From contig JABANP010000059.1 of the NCBI GenBank assembly GCA_013115135.1, forward strand, positions 62,001 to 126,000: a stretch of 64,000 bases of DNA, given 5' to 3'. Below are positions 1 through 12,518 of this stretch, in pieces. A program made the position numbers and the translations under genes. The notes below the pieces were generated by a model. It was not told the DNA's origin, made no database searches, and worked only from the letters and a program-made list of their open reading frames with translations. Source of the stretch: Perkinsus olseni (lineage: Eukaryota; Perkinsozoa; Perkinsida; Perkinsidae). The stretch's first letter is position 1. The number at the start of each line of letters is the position of its first letter.

Positions 1-60
1 TATTGATGGTATTGCTGCATCGCTCCGCTGTGTCAGTGTTTCATCTTTGCTACTTTACAG

Positions 61-3000
61 GCGCGAATGTACCCAGTGAATCCAACTGGCTTTTGAAGAA
101 TGTGAACCCGGCCACTGGTGAGCTGAATGGATATGTCAGGGCCTCGGTCGCGGAGGATGGCCAGACTGCAATTGAGGCAGCGGAAGAGGCTTTTAAAAAT
201 GGTGAGAAAGCAGATCGGCGGGTCCATCTCCATTACGCCTTACCACTTGCAGCTAGTATTGTTTCTACAGTATACCATTGAGAAGTCTATTAGCCGTGAT
301 ATCATATCAGGCTTTTATGATATTAGGCTCCTCATTGGCGGAATTGACCCCCCTACTCGAGGCCCTCCGCCAAACTGGCCTCTTGATTCGACAACTTGAT
401 GTCCCTATCACCACCGTACCACCGAACTGCTGTCTTTGCTCACTAGTATGGTATTTTCGGCCGCTGGAATAACGGCCTCACTCTAGGGCGAGTAAATGTC
501 CCAATGTTATAGAGCCATCGAAAGGTCTTGTCATTCGACAGTTTCCGCCTTCGGGCCACTTGAGGTTTCCTGTTGCTGAGGTGACGTGGTTTAGGCCCCT
601 GGCCCAAGATGAGCCGTAGTGAGCGGGCAGCAGTGCTGGAGTCAATCGCGGATCTAGTTGCTGAGAATAAGGAGGAGCTGGCGAGGCTGGAGACCGCTGA
701 TACCGGCAAGCCGTTGACTGTGGTCAGTACGGGTTCACGAGTACCGCAAGATATCTTCCTGTGATCAAGCTCCTATCTAGTTCTTATCTCGCGCTGCTGT
801 CTCGAAGGAATCCGTATGCGGTAGCGCCTTCCTCAGTCTCGCAATGTGGACATCTCCCGAGTTGAGGAAAACTTCCGCTACTTCGCGGCGAAGTTGCGAG
901 TACAGGAGACCTCGTCTAGCTCGCTGAGGCCAGGCAAGTGCTGCCCCTACGGTGGAAGGCTGACCTCCATATTCCAGTTTTAGACGTCCTCAGCTACACT
1001 AGAAGGAGTCCTCTGGGAGTCTGCGTTTTGATAGCCCCCTGGAACCTCCCTCTTTACTTGATGACATGGAAAATCGCTCCCTGTAGGGCCTCTTCGAAAG
1101 AGTTGGCTTCAGTGTCACCAGTCAGGCATAGCCAGTGGCAACACGTGCGTGTGTAAGCCCACTGAGCTCGCCTCATCTACTCTCGCCAAATTAGTCGCTC
1201 TGATTGCATCTGACTCAACAATCGGACCTAAATTGAAGGGAGTCATAAACGTGGTGAACGGCAGAGGTGAAAGATTCTCTCCTGGATATCTTAGCTCATG
1301 CAAGAAATCTCAGGCCAGGATCTTGGCGATGTCCTCTGTACCCATCCCTCGGTGAGCGCCATCTCCTTCACCGGCGGGACCGCCACAGGCCGCAGGATCG
1401 CCTCCGTAAGTGCTCCCTGGTCACCGCTGTGCCGGAGGGTCATATATCAGCTCGCCGCCCCGCACTTGAAGAAAGTGTCCCTCGAGCTTGGCGGTAAGAA
1501 TGCCACTATAATATGGAAGGATGCTCCAATCAAAGGAGACCGCATGATGCCTACGGTCATTCGGAGCGCCTTCGCCAACTCGGGTCAGGTGAGTGGCTTC
1601 CATTCTTCTGCGTGCTGCGGCGTATCTTTCCCAGATTTGCCTTTGCGGGTCTCGGATACTCATCCACGAGGACATTTACGACGAGTTCGCATCAGCGCTC
1701 GTTTCTGGAGCTTCCAAGTTGAAAGTTGGAGATCCTCTAGACCCAGGCACGACCACCGGTGAGTGGTAGGAGAGTAGCGCAGATTCAGGAGTCGCAGGCA
1801 GACGCGTTCATACCAACTCTTACTGAACGGGCAGAAGTATAACTGAGAAGGCATCATGCTACTAGTATACCATCACTACCCATTGAGACAACCCAACCCC
1901 AGACCTGGCTCGATAGAATCTTCTTTTATATATCGTGCTGTACATGGTAAGATTGCCACGTCGATCAGCACAAAGGGCATCGCCGGCTGCCACGCCAATG
2001 TGACTCCCCCGGTTCACGATTCGTGATCAAGAAGCGACAGTTTGCCTCTCGTCAGGCCCTTTAGTTTCCCGAGAGCATGCCTGGCGCGTGCACAACTTCG
2101 TCCTCTGGTCGCTCCACGCCAACCCAGCGGCGAGAGTGCTGCTCGGTGGTCCTGAGAAATATGATGGTGATATTCTAGCGTCACCGTCACCTCTGCTCTC
2201 GCATTGAAGCAGGTACGGCATTCTACCCTATCACTATTCTCGAAGGTGTAGACCATGATTTTGTGGCGAACAAGGTGACTACCGCATGCCCAGTGTTTGC
2301 GTGTCGCCGACGTATCGCGCATTCAGGAATTCTTCGGCCCAGTGGTGTCCCTGCACAAGTTCTCGTCTGAGGAGGAGTGCATCCGACTGGCAAATGCATC
2401 TTGCTATGGGCTGGCAGGCTCCTTATGGATGCAGGGTAAGAGTGAATGGGATATTCTTCGTCTTAGTAGAGCATGGGAGCGGAAGTTCGCAAATTTATGG
2501 TATTGATTGTGGCACAGCCCTATGAGTAACGTCATGAAGAAATGGAGTCTACTTGTTATGGTGCCAAGAGCAGTCAGTGATACCTGCTACAGTCACTGGC
2601 GTCCTGTGTGGCGGATATCGGATCAGCACATTAGCTGCCGTACCCGTACGCCCCCTCAACCTCCGTCGCCGCTACTGCTGCTGCTGTTGAACCGCGGCCG
2701 AGCAGCACGGCAGCGCTCGAGTTCGAATGAACCCCTAACCTGACGAATGACACCATTCTGTGCTTAGAATTTGAATCGATACAGAAGAGAGGTTGCTCCT
2801 CCCGGGCGATACGATCTCAGAGCAGCTCGATGATCTATCTTATCTTCAGATTTCGCGGTGGCCCACCGGCTAGCCCGAGATATCGATACCGGCATGCTCT
2901 GGGTCAACACATGGATGGAGCGCGATCTGAATACACCATTCGGTGGGGTGAAGCAAAGGTACCGAGAGAGGCGAGCCTTCGTCGGACGACATTATCATTC

Positions 3001-3083
3001 TCAGTGGCATGGGTCGGGAAGGCGGTGACTACTCTATGAGCTTCTACACGAAAGACAAGGATGTGACCATGAATCTGACATAG
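61..3083 (+). CDS. ALDH8-like aldehyde dehydrogenase (5' partial, about 12 exons)
   Basis: The window opens inside an intron and the first visible exon starts at 61. Spliced exons give the full ALDH core in order: NPATGE near 110, PWNLPLY near 1037, CKPTELAS near 1152, SFTGGTATG near 1365, the general-base motif LELGGKN near 1480, the catalytic cysteine in ICLCGSRI near 1635, the [12 protein letters not shown] segment near 2330 and TPFGGVKQ near 2935. The last intron (2959-3004, 46 nt) is exact: it joins KQ to SGMGREGG, and the stop is at 3081-3083. The W-x-x-R-D-L-x-x-PFGG context resembles ALDH8 (2-aminomuconic semialdehyde dehydrogenase), which oxidises an aldehyde to an acid with NAD in tryptophan catabolism. 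Subfamily assignment is from memory. The exon between about 1770 and 2110 is not clear and that stretch holds a dispersed repeat. The start codon lies outside the window. Confidence 0.85.
1926..2000 (+). repeat. Dispersed intronic repeat A, copy 1
   Basis: About 75 nt beginning tatcgtgctgtacatggta inside the aldehyde dehydrogenase intron region. It aligns over most of its length with 44996-45085 and 36409-36470. The shared core is tcgtgctgtacatggta, followed by a divergent stretch and then ggctgycacgccaa in copies 1 and 2. I see no coding capacity. Confidence 0.7.
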
Positions 3084-3794
3084 CCTCCACTACTATGGGT
3101 GATTGTGATAAATTATTTTTTCGTGCGTTTCTATGCAATGATATTGCAGCATTGTCTTGTCAATTTGATGCTCTTCTGGATCGCCAGCGCTGTAGTCTTC
3201 ATCTGTTCGCTCTCCAGTCCTCGCGCGCACCACAAGCGACCTGTTCGTCCAATGACTCAAGGCTGGCCTCTCTCGGCCAGGCAGTCGTTGAGCTCGAACA
3301 ACTCACCACGAAGCAGGACCGCTCATCTGATCGGCGTCACCTTCAAGATTTGGCCGGCACTCTCGTCTTTACTCACGAAAAATCGTAACATCAAAATTAA
3401 AGGCATGATTTTGAATTGCCCATTATCAGGATAATTGATGGTAGGTCTTTATTATTCCTTAGGTGGGAATATGATAGGAATCTTATTAATCCATTTTCTG
3501 AGATCATGTGATGCTCATACAGGGTGCCGACCACCCCTCATGGATTTTTCGAGTAAACGAGTTGGCAGTTGTAACGTACACCAATCGGAAGCTCTAGTCC
3601 AGCTGGACACTGTAGTTTGGCACCTCGTAGTAAGCTTCGTTCTGCACGTATATCACACCCATCAGCTTCTTGATGTTGAGTCATGCTACTATCTACAACA
3701 ACACGACCATCGACGGACAGGATATCCTTCCTCCCACCGCAAGTAGGTGGCTGGAAATCCGAAGTTCACGTCTTTACGGCTCTCTTGTAGAACG
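3084..3794. other. Intergenic or untranslated stretch
   Basis: This follows the aldehyde dehydrogenase stop. An open frame at 3099-3434 has a hydrophobic start but no family I know, and its composition is AT-richer than neighbouring exons. A short run of plausible codons at 3660-3745 may be a first exon of the next gene, but its phase did not fit the following exon. No RNA gene was seen. Confidence 0.4.
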
Positions 3795-6700
3795 CACCGC
3801 AGGGACCGTCACAGGCAGCTCCCGAGGTTGTCCATCCTGAATCGGTTCCGCATGATGTTGCAGAGGATGGAGGGAAGGCGGTGATGAAGGACTTGGCGGC
3901 GGAAGGCGAGAAGTCACTGAGCTACCACTCGCTCCCTGGCTGGGTATGTTTCTTTTTCTCCCGCTCCGACGGTTGCTGATTCTCGGAAGTCCCGCGTTGC
4001 GTGATTTCTGTACTGTGGTGGAAGCAACTACGCAGCGTACGGATGCCGCCAACCTACGCGTCCTGTCTCGCATGTTGACGCAGCGTTATTTTCCGGAGGG
4101 TTGGGAAACGCCATGGCCCTTTCTTGGCAGACACGGGAGGATGATAACGACGATGATGAGGAAGTCGTCGGACCGCAGCTGTCAGAAGCTCTACTGAAGG
4201 TACATCGGTCTTGTCTCGATATATGAAGGACTCGAGCTGTGTCCTTGACCAGGCACCCTTCTTCGACATCAACAGGTTCAAGATACCCCAGAAGTTGTTG
4301 ACCGTCCAGGCTGACGTCTCTCGATGCGTAATCATCATCGTCCTTCGCTGCTGCTGCTGCTGCACGGTGACTGCAGGTGCTGTGCCGAGCGATGCTGCTC
4401 AACTTCGGCGTTGAGGGCGGCAGCGAGAGGCCCATACGGCAGTCGGAGCTCTGCCGTCTCCATGAAATGCACTACGTAAGCCGCTCCCTCAGCAGCACGA
4501 TCGGGACAAGGAGTCTGCCTTCTTCCCAGCAGCCAATTGCCCCGTACGCATGTCAGGTTCGGTTTTACCTCTATAAGCTGATTCTGTCGAGAGATCCTGG
4601 CGGAACGGTGAGGTCGTCAGCAGTAGCAAGCCTTCGGTTCGCCTGACCTGCTGTGGTCTCAGGGAAGGCAAAGACTCAAGCAACTCCGTGCTAAGGCGGC
4701 CGACAAATTGGAAGCCTTAGAGCGACCGCTCATGGCCATCAGCGTGGGGTAAGATGGAAATTTTTTTCGAGCGATTCTACAATGTTGTTCATGCATAGAT
4801 ACGTGGAGGGCGTCACTGCAAACGCTAGGCGGTATCATAAGGAAACCGAAGACAGAGTCCTTCGAGACGGCCTGGCTGAGGTGAGGCCTGCCTTATCTTC
4901 CTGAGAGTGGCGGCTGCTGCCCATCAAAGTCGCAGGGACCCCTGCTTGCTGTCAGATCAATCGCTCCTACAGACGTGTGGCCTTCGATAACAGTTCGCTT
5001 GTGCGCTCACGCTCAGCATCGCCCAGCCGGAGTCGCAGGAAGAAAATCTCTATGTAAGTGCCAGAGCGGAATTTCCCTTTGGCAACCCGCGGCAGGTACG
5101 TGCCGGAGTCTCGCTTCGCTGAGTGGCATGGATCCGCCGAGCTCGGTGAAGCAACAGAAGTTGAAGGAAGCCCTCAAGCGGAGCAGCGAGGTTCATGTGA
5201 GCGACACGCCCGTAGCGGCTCGCGAAAGACAGGAATGCTGCCTGCAGACCATGTGGGTGCGGATGGCCTTGGAGGCGGAAGATTTGGAAGAAAAGGAACG
5301 AGTGGGGTGGTTCCAACGATCGCAGTTGCGCAAGGAGAGAAGGGTACGCAGCCGAGAAAGAGTTCAAGCGAGTAAGATCGCTGGCAGCCACCTCGCTATT
5401 TTCATATCTTGGTCCTCAGAACTGGCCGAAGTTCGGACTATTAAAGAGGAGACCAGCAACGACCTGAGGAGAAGTGGGTCCAGTTCCGTCTATCGCTGAT
5501 CGTGGACTTGGCCTGCCCTAGTTGATCACTGCCTTTTCAGCCAAGTATGAACGTGAGAAGATGCTGGCTGAGAAGCGAGTGCACGCGGAGGTCGAGAAAC
5601 TCCGTGTTGATACTCATGCAAAGAAGGAGGCGGAGGTGACGTGTTCCCTTTGATGACTTTTCACGATCATTTCCCTTCTCGTCAGATAAAACGTTCTTTT
5701 GCCCAGTACACGGTTCGGTTACGGAAGCGGCTTTTACCGATTGCCTGTAAATTTAATATGGATAAAGGATTGGTAAGAGGGATGCAGCAAGCTCGCGGTC
5801 GATTTTCCCTTTTCCCAGATACTCCATCGCTACATGGCCTTGGCCACCTGCCTGGCGAGCTCAAGGGCCGTCACATTACCACAACTCAACTCAGCTGCTG
5901 ACTGCTTACAGTCTGCCGGGCTCTGGTGCCCTCGAATACAGTCCACGATAGAGGTGGTGAGGGAGGGAGGCGGGTCGTTACTGGGTCATGTCCTATCTTG
6001 GCCCTGGTGATAATACACAGTGGTATTAGCGTTATGGTAGGACAGTGGATACTCTCACAATTCCCATTATAGCACTGAGATGGAGAGTTTTTGAGTGCTA
6101 ATCGATAGAGTAATCGATATGGACACATTCTCGCATTCGCAGTGGAAGAGAATCGCTACTGAAGGAGTGCTCCGGAGAGTGGGAACCATGTCAGTCAATA
6201 ATGGTGACGAGGAGACGAGAATGTTGTTTTCTTATTTCATCGATTTTGGAAATTTTTCGAAGCTCGCTCCATACTTCAGTTCACGTTAGTCTCTTGAGAA
6301 GGACACTGAGACGCTCCCCTCAGGCTAAGTCGGTCGAGAAGGCCCGATGGAGGCGCAGTTCCCTGTTGGATCCCACCGAAGCATCGGCCGCTAGATCAGC
6401 AGCCCCTGTCTCTGAAGAGGTTGGTAACCGGTCACATCGGGTAGGTTGGGGGCCAGGCTTGGACAAGGGAGGAATACCATGAGGTGCTTCTTGTTACAGG
6501 ACGGCAGGGCGTCGATTCGAGTGGTCGCGACGAGCGACCAGCAGCAGCAGCCGTCTCGGCTCCAGCGAGAATCTGTGAAGAGCGAGGGCCAAAGGAATAA
6601 TAATGTGGTGCAGGTGAGCTTAGTCTTGCACGTGATAGGATGCGGGGACTCTCTCTCAAGGGAAGAATTTTGCAAGGGTTGGGGTAATTGAATCCTGCCC

Positions 6701-7015
6701 GCTAGGTGCGTGTGTGAGTTTGGAGCATTACGGCTTAGTTAGACTAGCACCGATGTACCTCTGCGTGGTGGATCGGTGTAGCATGTTGAATGGACCCTGT
6801 CATCAAACCAAGGAATGAATAGCCCGCTTAGTCGCCATTCTGCGGTGGCTGTGCAATGGACGTGGGTCTCTCGCTCAGGCATATGCTCCTCCTCCCCCTC
6901 CTGCCTACTCTATCCGCAGCCTACCCCCGCCACTTACGAGGGCGACCATCGGAGTTCCCCTATCCTTCACGACAAGCTCATGGCAGCCGCAGCCCACAAT
7001 CAGTAAGAACACTGG
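3795..7015 (+). CDS. Multi-exon charged coiled-coil protein, unrecognised
   Basis: A chain of plus-strand exons with good GT-AG borders. An acidic exon ends PQLSEALLK at 4198. Basic/helical exons follow near 4665-4750 (RQRLKQLRAKAADKL), 4800-4880 (VEGVTANARRYHKETEDR) and 4955-5055 (RSRSASPSRSRRKK). Coiled-coil exons lie at about 5140-5372, 5419-5474 and 5541-5635, where REKMLAEKRVHAEVEKLR is typical heptad-like sequence. Further exons at 5685-5773, 6325-6420 and 6500-6615 are basic or Gln-rich. Two joins are exact: 5373-5418 and 5475-5540 both keep frame. I do not recognise the family. The start, the end and whether all exons belong to one gene are uncertain. Confidence 0.45.
6705..6770 (+). 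repeat. Dispersed repeat B, copy 1
   Basis: The segment ggtgcgtgtgtgagttt, then cttagttagactagcac and cgatgtacct, matches 41837-41880 (ttagtcaggctagaaccgat) and, inverted, 46506-46555 (ggtgtgtgtgagttt on the minus strand). It lies in intron or flanking DNA and has no open frame. Confidence 0.55.
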
Positions 7016-7140
7016 CGGATTTTACTCCTTACTGTTGGGCTCGTGAATCAGCGAGTTCCACCGCAAATGAGATTGGACCAAAATTTGAAGAAGAGAAGGG
7101 TTTGGGGATGCGGTTACCTACGCTGCTGGCTGGGGGATAA

Positions 7141-8488
7141 AACTCAGTAAATTTTAGTAGAAAGTATAAATTTCGGTTGGTAAATAGAGTGGCAATGAAT
7201 CTGGTTCAAACTCTCAGTAGTTGAGGCGAAATTAACGTTTACTTTATACCAAATCAATTTGGAGCACTGTAGCATCTTCAGAGTGTACCGAGCGTAGTGC
7301 AAGCTAAGGTGTGTCTGGTCATTCTTCCGGCCCATTTCACGCTGGTTGATTCTCTTCCGCATTCTGTTTTGATCAGATCCCTTCATGCCCTTCCAAACCG
7401 AGGGGTTTCATCTCCCCGTTAATATGATACCGAATGCCGGGCGTTGGTAGCACACGTCAAGTGTCTTCATCATTCATTTTCCACCAGGATTTACTATCCC
7501 GGACATGTATCCACGTTGCGATGTCCTCCTTTATCAATCGTTGTGAAGTTCCGGAGAGTTTGCGTTTCCGAGTCGGGGAAGGGCCACCCACAGCGCTACA
7601 GACAGGGGAAGCTTTTTGACAATCTGTCTGATTGCGCTGCATGCCACCGCTACAGAAAGTCTACAACTGTGCACATCGGCAAGAGTCTAAGCCGGGACCA
7701 GCGTTCTACGCCGGTTGGACGATCAGCGATACTAAAGCTTCAGACTTGAACACGCAGTATATGCTGGGATGAGCTGGTTCTACTCGTTTGCATACCATAT
7801 CGGAAGACCCTGTACTACAGGGCCTGTACTGAGGCTAGGAGACTTCCCTGATGAAGTTCTAGGCGACTCAGGACACCGGTTGTATCAAGGTGAAGGGCCC
7901 TTCGAGTTCAACTTCAAGAAGACCACTCCTACCAAACGGTATTACACCTATATGCAGGTTGATGGGGAGCCCTTGAAAGTTGTCCTGAGTCGGTTGCCAC
8001 CTCTTGCCATGTGCCGAAGGGCACGCCCCCGGATCTCTCCACGATGGGGATCGGGTTGCGGACTCTCTCTGTCGTCCGCTCCCCTTTTGGAGTGATCCGC
8101 TGGATCCCTATGAAGTTCAACAGGGCCTGTCGAACTTCATCAGGAAAGTCTCCGAGCGACTTGACGGGCTCGGTGTTTTGAACAACACTCCTGTCTCTGA
8201 TACGATTTTCTCACAAGCTTCTGTCGACGGCTTTCATTTCGTTAGCAATTTGCATCTCTAAGTCGCTTCGACTTCATTTCCGCTCAAAACGATAGACGGA
8301 CTCCATGGGAACGATATCCATCTCGGGACGTCTCTCGACCAGAAGCGGACGTCTCGGTCTGCACTGGGAACAAAACATCGAGTGTGGAGAGTAAATTGTA
8401 TACACTGTAGAACGATACCAGTTGAATACAAAATCTATTGTTGGCGGAAGAGAAGGAGAGGAGATCTCCTGAGACTATGAGACAACGG
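7141..8488. other. Stretch without a confident gene
   Basis: Several plus-strand open frames occur (7444-7749, 7769-8095) but none gives a recognisable family or a consistent splice chain. Part of 7850-7975 reads like real coding sequence (EGPFEFNFKKTTPTKRYYTY) and could be an isolated exon or a decayed copy of a secreted-protein gene. 8300-8488 has nothing I can support. Confidence 0.3.
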
Positions 8489-9860
8489 CTACGAGGCGGC
8501 TCCGAACGGGTTAGAGTAAACGTTGGGCTTTGGCTTGGGAGGCAGGTCATGAACTGGTCGCGGATCCGTGAGATCTTCCCGCACCGCGAAGGATTTCGGA
8601 GCATACACCGGATGCTCGAGGAAGTCGTCAGAAGGTAACTTCTTAGAGGGCGTCTGATTGTATTGCCGCGTGCAAACGGGAATGTCGGTGGGCGGAGGAG
8701 CTAAGTCCTTCTCGTCAGCCATTGGGGCTCCTGTACGCCACGCAGGCCGCTCTCCAGGAAGCTCACCTGAGTAGAAACTCACAGAGGAAACACAAGAAAA
8801 TCAGAAAAAAATCAGATGCGGCCTACCTTGGGCGCCCGTCTGTATGGCAAGATTGGCCTGCCGGTCCTCCTCTGTCTCACCACCACGTAATTCCCAGGTC
8901 TTTGCTGCTCTCGTCGAAGTAGTAACGGTTCTCCACTCCGACCTGAATGGTCGTAGGATTCTTCAAAGCGACTTGGAGATGGATTTTTTTGACCCAACCA
9001 AGATGATCGTCAAAGCCACACTCTCAGTCGCCTCACTCTACTACTACCATTCACTACGATTGAGCCTTTAGGAATGGCCAATTACACAAGTCCATGACCA
9101 CCTCGCACACTACCAAACTTCACCCAAATCATAATTACCAAGAATCATCGATAATTCCCAAGGCGGACGTAATGGCAGTCAAATTCGCTACATACACCGC
9201 ATCTTAGGCGAGAACGGATCTATCGTCATAACCAAACCTCATGACGTTATTCTTTTCCGTCATGAAACGGCTATAAAGACTGTCTAGTATACCAAAATTA
9301 CTCCTGATCACCGAGCACCCGTCACGCGCCACGAAATTGTACCTCTCGGTGTTCAACGCACATGCCACCAAGCCAGTCAGTTAGGGAATTCCAGAAGCCA
9401 GGAACGGGCATGCAGGACTTCCCTTCGTCGTCGTCCTGCGGGGAAGAGGAGGTCATACTAGAAGAAATAAAACTAACATGGATAGCTACTCTGCGGCAGT
9501 AGAACTCTAATTGACGCTGCTGCTAGTGCAGCACTATTGACCCAGTCCGACCACGCGGGTCAACATAAACGAGACATCCGAGAGGGCCATCTGAGAGCGA
9601 TGGAGGGGCTGCCCTCGACCTCCGATCCGTGGTGATACATCAACGAATTCTGGCATGGGTCACCGGCAGGCACGCAGGATTGTCAATGGCAGCCTCGCCT
9701 GCCCTTCCAACACCAATTACCGCATTCCCACCGACGGTGTAGACCGCTTCTGTCAGAAAGGTTTCTCATTTCCCTCGGGGAGGCAAACGCCCTACACTAC
9801 CACTGCTATAGCGTGATGACAAGCGGTCCAACTAATGCTTTCTATCCGCCGTATGCTAAA
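8489..9860 (-). CDS. Unrecognised multi-exon protein
   Basis: The 3' terminal exon runs from about 8770 down to the stop at 8489 and is Pro/charged, with MADEKDLAPPPTDIPV and ending NVYSNPFGAAS. A 49-60 nt intron with an AT-rich tract and ctactcag acceptor precedes it. Upstream exons on the same strand near 8850-8990 (HLQVALKNPTTIQVGVENRY), 9206-9350 (RYNFVARDGCSVIRSNFG), 9551-9605 (MALSDVSFMLTRVVGLG) and 9680-9765 (EAVYTVGGNAVIGVGRAGEA) look strongly coding by composition. The exon near 8870 runs into TGG TGG TGA with no clean splice, so the structure is incomplete. I do not recognise the family. A Gly/Val-rich segment could be membrane-associated, but that is a guess. Confidence 0.45.
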
Positions 9861-10211
9861 CTACCTCTTCGACTTTACAGTACTAATAAGGCCACTCTAC
9901 CAGAGCCTTACTACAACGCGCAGAACAGCGCGTCTAGCGTTGAGTAACGGTAAGTGAGCAAGATTGCTCGAGCGCGGTTGACGATTCCGCCGGGAATAGC
10001 ATCGGGCACATTTCCTTCGTCTCAACCCCCGCTTCAAGATCACCGTAAAGGACCATACTATTCCCACTTCTACCGCGTCACTCTCGCCAGGAGAAGTCGT
10101 CTGCATCTGATTTTCACAAGGGGCGTAAAAGCGCTGTTTTTGACAGCACGGCGGGTTGCCCTCCCCCTGAGGGGCCCCAGGTCCGTTGACAGCTTCTGTG
10201 AAAACCAGCTG

Positions 10212-10231
10212 CTGTTTTTTTCACCCATAGA
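10212..10231 (+). promoter_or_regulatory. Candidate splice or trans-splice acceptor just before a start codon
   Basis: A T-rich tract followed by cacccatag ends one base before the ATG at 10232. In organisms that add a spliced leader, such a polypyrimidine-AG next to a start codon is the expected acceptor. It could equally be the acceptor of an upstream cis-intron. Confidence 0.35.
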
Positions 10232-12518
10232 ATGTCGCTGCAGGACTCCCGTCGTCTGTCTGATGAGAAGGAGGGTAGTCAAGGGCCGGGAGGGAGTTCC
10301 GTTAGTTCTCTCTCAGGAAGGACTCTCGTCGGTGGCAGCAGCAGTAGTAGTAGCAAGTACAAGAGAATCATGGTAAGGCTTAGACGCGGTACTGCACTCC
10401 AGGGCAATGGCCGTGATCAGGACACCTCCCTCCTGGACGAGTTCGGTCTGTCCGCGAATCTGGTGAGACTTGATCCGCCCTCGGGTGTCGAGCAGCCCTC
10501 GACGATCAGGAGAGGGGGTCAAAGGTCCACTCGCCAAACTATATGTGGATGGTGCAGCAACGTCGGCATGCCGAGGCTAATGAGGGTCTGTGTAGACCTG
10601 TACGTGGTATAGGGAAATGAGGAGGTCTTTTTAGTCTACCCATCGACGCGCCGGGAGGAAACAGGGTATTCTGCGGAATGGACCGTAGGTGTAGAGAGGC
10701 GCCCTTCAACGTTGGATATGCCGCCTGCAACTCAGCAAAGTTCTCGGACCCCTGACCTTGATCGCTTCGGTCGATCCCGGTCACGTTCGTCCCTGAGCTC
10801 GGAGGTGTACTCGACGCCGTACTTCAGCAAGCATGGCAGAACAGTAATGTCCCCTTTGTTATGAGACTGGGAGACTATCAGCCTTTCAGGCCGGCTTTTT
10901 CGACCGAACTCCCTCCGATGCTGTCAGCAGGGGGCGGGGAAGTCTGGGGAGCTTCTCGTCATCTTCCTCAAGTATAGTTTCTCCTAGCCTTGCTATGACC
11001 AAGAGCGGGGCATCTTCGGTACGTGCCGGAGCATCGCGCCGCTAAGGAAAGAGCGATGATGGGCAATTGAGGGAAGAGCGTTATACTAATTTGAATGAGA
11101 GTTCAGCGTGGTGTGGTATGGATAGGTGGTCTTCCACAGGGGAGGGCTTCGAGTATTCGATCGAGCCTTCGTGGAGGAGGTGTAAAGCAGCTATTGGCTG
11201 CTTATGGTGGGTATCGTGATGAAAGGGATGCTTGGAAGAGCAACCGAGTATGTCGCTATTGGGTCAACATAAGTTACCCTTCGTGGATCAGTCTTCAGGA
11301 AGCTCAGTGAAGGAAGCCAGGAGCGGCGACCTGCTCGCGTCGCCCACAGGTGGAGGTAAGATACGCAGTCAACTAGGTTGAGGGACCTTCACCGCAGCAG
11401 TAGTGCACAAGGAAGGCGCTGTGAGCGAGCATGCTAACAGAAGGGATAGTATCAAGATAGAAGGGGAAGAGCCATTGGCCGGTATATTTTCTACGCTCGA
11501 GGTCAGTGGCGATCGCGTTTCCTCCCGCAGATGCATGTGGCTGCCATCTGTGTGGGACATTCATGCAGTATCGTCTGAGGGGCCGGAAGAACGACGATAA
11601 TAGTGAGGAGCTCGTTGCTGACATATGGTGTAGGGGGATTCAGCGCCCTTGTTCGGAGCGTGCTGCCGTCGCCAGTGGTCACGGCAGGTACTGGAGACAA
11701 AAGAGGAGCGAGGGTAGCGAGGTTGGTGCACCGACGATCGGCCGAGTGCCAGAGAGTTCTGTGCCTCTCGAAGCCTCCGGCGTGCAGCTGACTGCTGGCT
11801 TGAAATCTCTGATTGAGATTCTAGAGGCTGATACGGACAGGAGCTCCAAGAAGGGACTTGATAACTACAAAATAGATGCTATTGTTAGCCACAGGTGATT
11901 TGCGGAATTTTTGGTATGCCCTTCTCGTCGTGCGCGCGTATTCATATATTCGAGCGCTGTTCCTGACTGGGTCAGAGCAGACATATAGGGTGGGGATAGG
12001 TTGGCGTATCTTGCCGCAATGGAACCTTACGGAATAGGTCAACTTTGAACCTAGGATACTCTCGAGCGTCTTGTGTGGATAGAAGCCTGTCAGCTGAGAT
12101 CGAGGAGCTTGATTCTCTTGGAGATATGCCATGAAATCTCGCGGCGTTTCTGAAGGAGAATTGTCGCACTTCTGTATCCCAGTAGCGGGTTTTCAGATAC
12201 TACAGCGACAACGGTGGCGTGAAATGCTCGATATGCATGGATGAGCTCAGGAGTGGAGACCTCGTCAAGGGTCTGCCGTGTCTCCACACTTTCCACACTA
12301 AATGGTAGCCTGCTGCTGCTATTGGAACTGCGGCTGGACTTCTTGTGTCATCTTGCGTGGGCGTGCATAGCTAGTGCTGCATATCTTAGCTTGACCATGA
12401 GCCATGATGAATGAGAAAGATATGCTGTTATCCCCCGTTCCTCTTCAGCATCGACCATTGGCTCCGAGTGAATCATCGCTGCCCGATATGCAAGTATGAT
12501 ATCACCAGAAGACGCTGA
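10232..12518 (+). CDS. RING-H2 zinc finger protein, likely E3 ubiquitin ligase
   Basis: Starts at ATG 10232 with a Ser/Gly-rich exon to 10372, then a 30-nt intron and DEFGLSANL. Later exons are Ser/Arg-rich and low in complexity (RSRSRSSLSS near 10780) and continue to about 11895. The C-terminus is diagnostic: CSICMDEL near 12218, then PCLHTFHTK at 12276-12302, and after a 144-nt intron (12305-12448) the frame resumes to complete the sixth zinc ligand, followed by HRCPICK and the stop at 12516-12518. This is C-x2-C, C-x-H-x2-H-x2-C, C-x2-C, the RING-H2 pattern of ligases that recruit an E2 enzyme. The long N-terminus is disordered, with no transmembrane segment that I can see. Middle exon borders are approximate. 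Confidence 0.8.

Noticed and set aside
7620..7740. Zinc-binding part of a retroelement integrase
   Set aside because: A C-x2-C-H-like pattern is present but no integrase core, protease or reverse transcriptase is nearby; likely chance.
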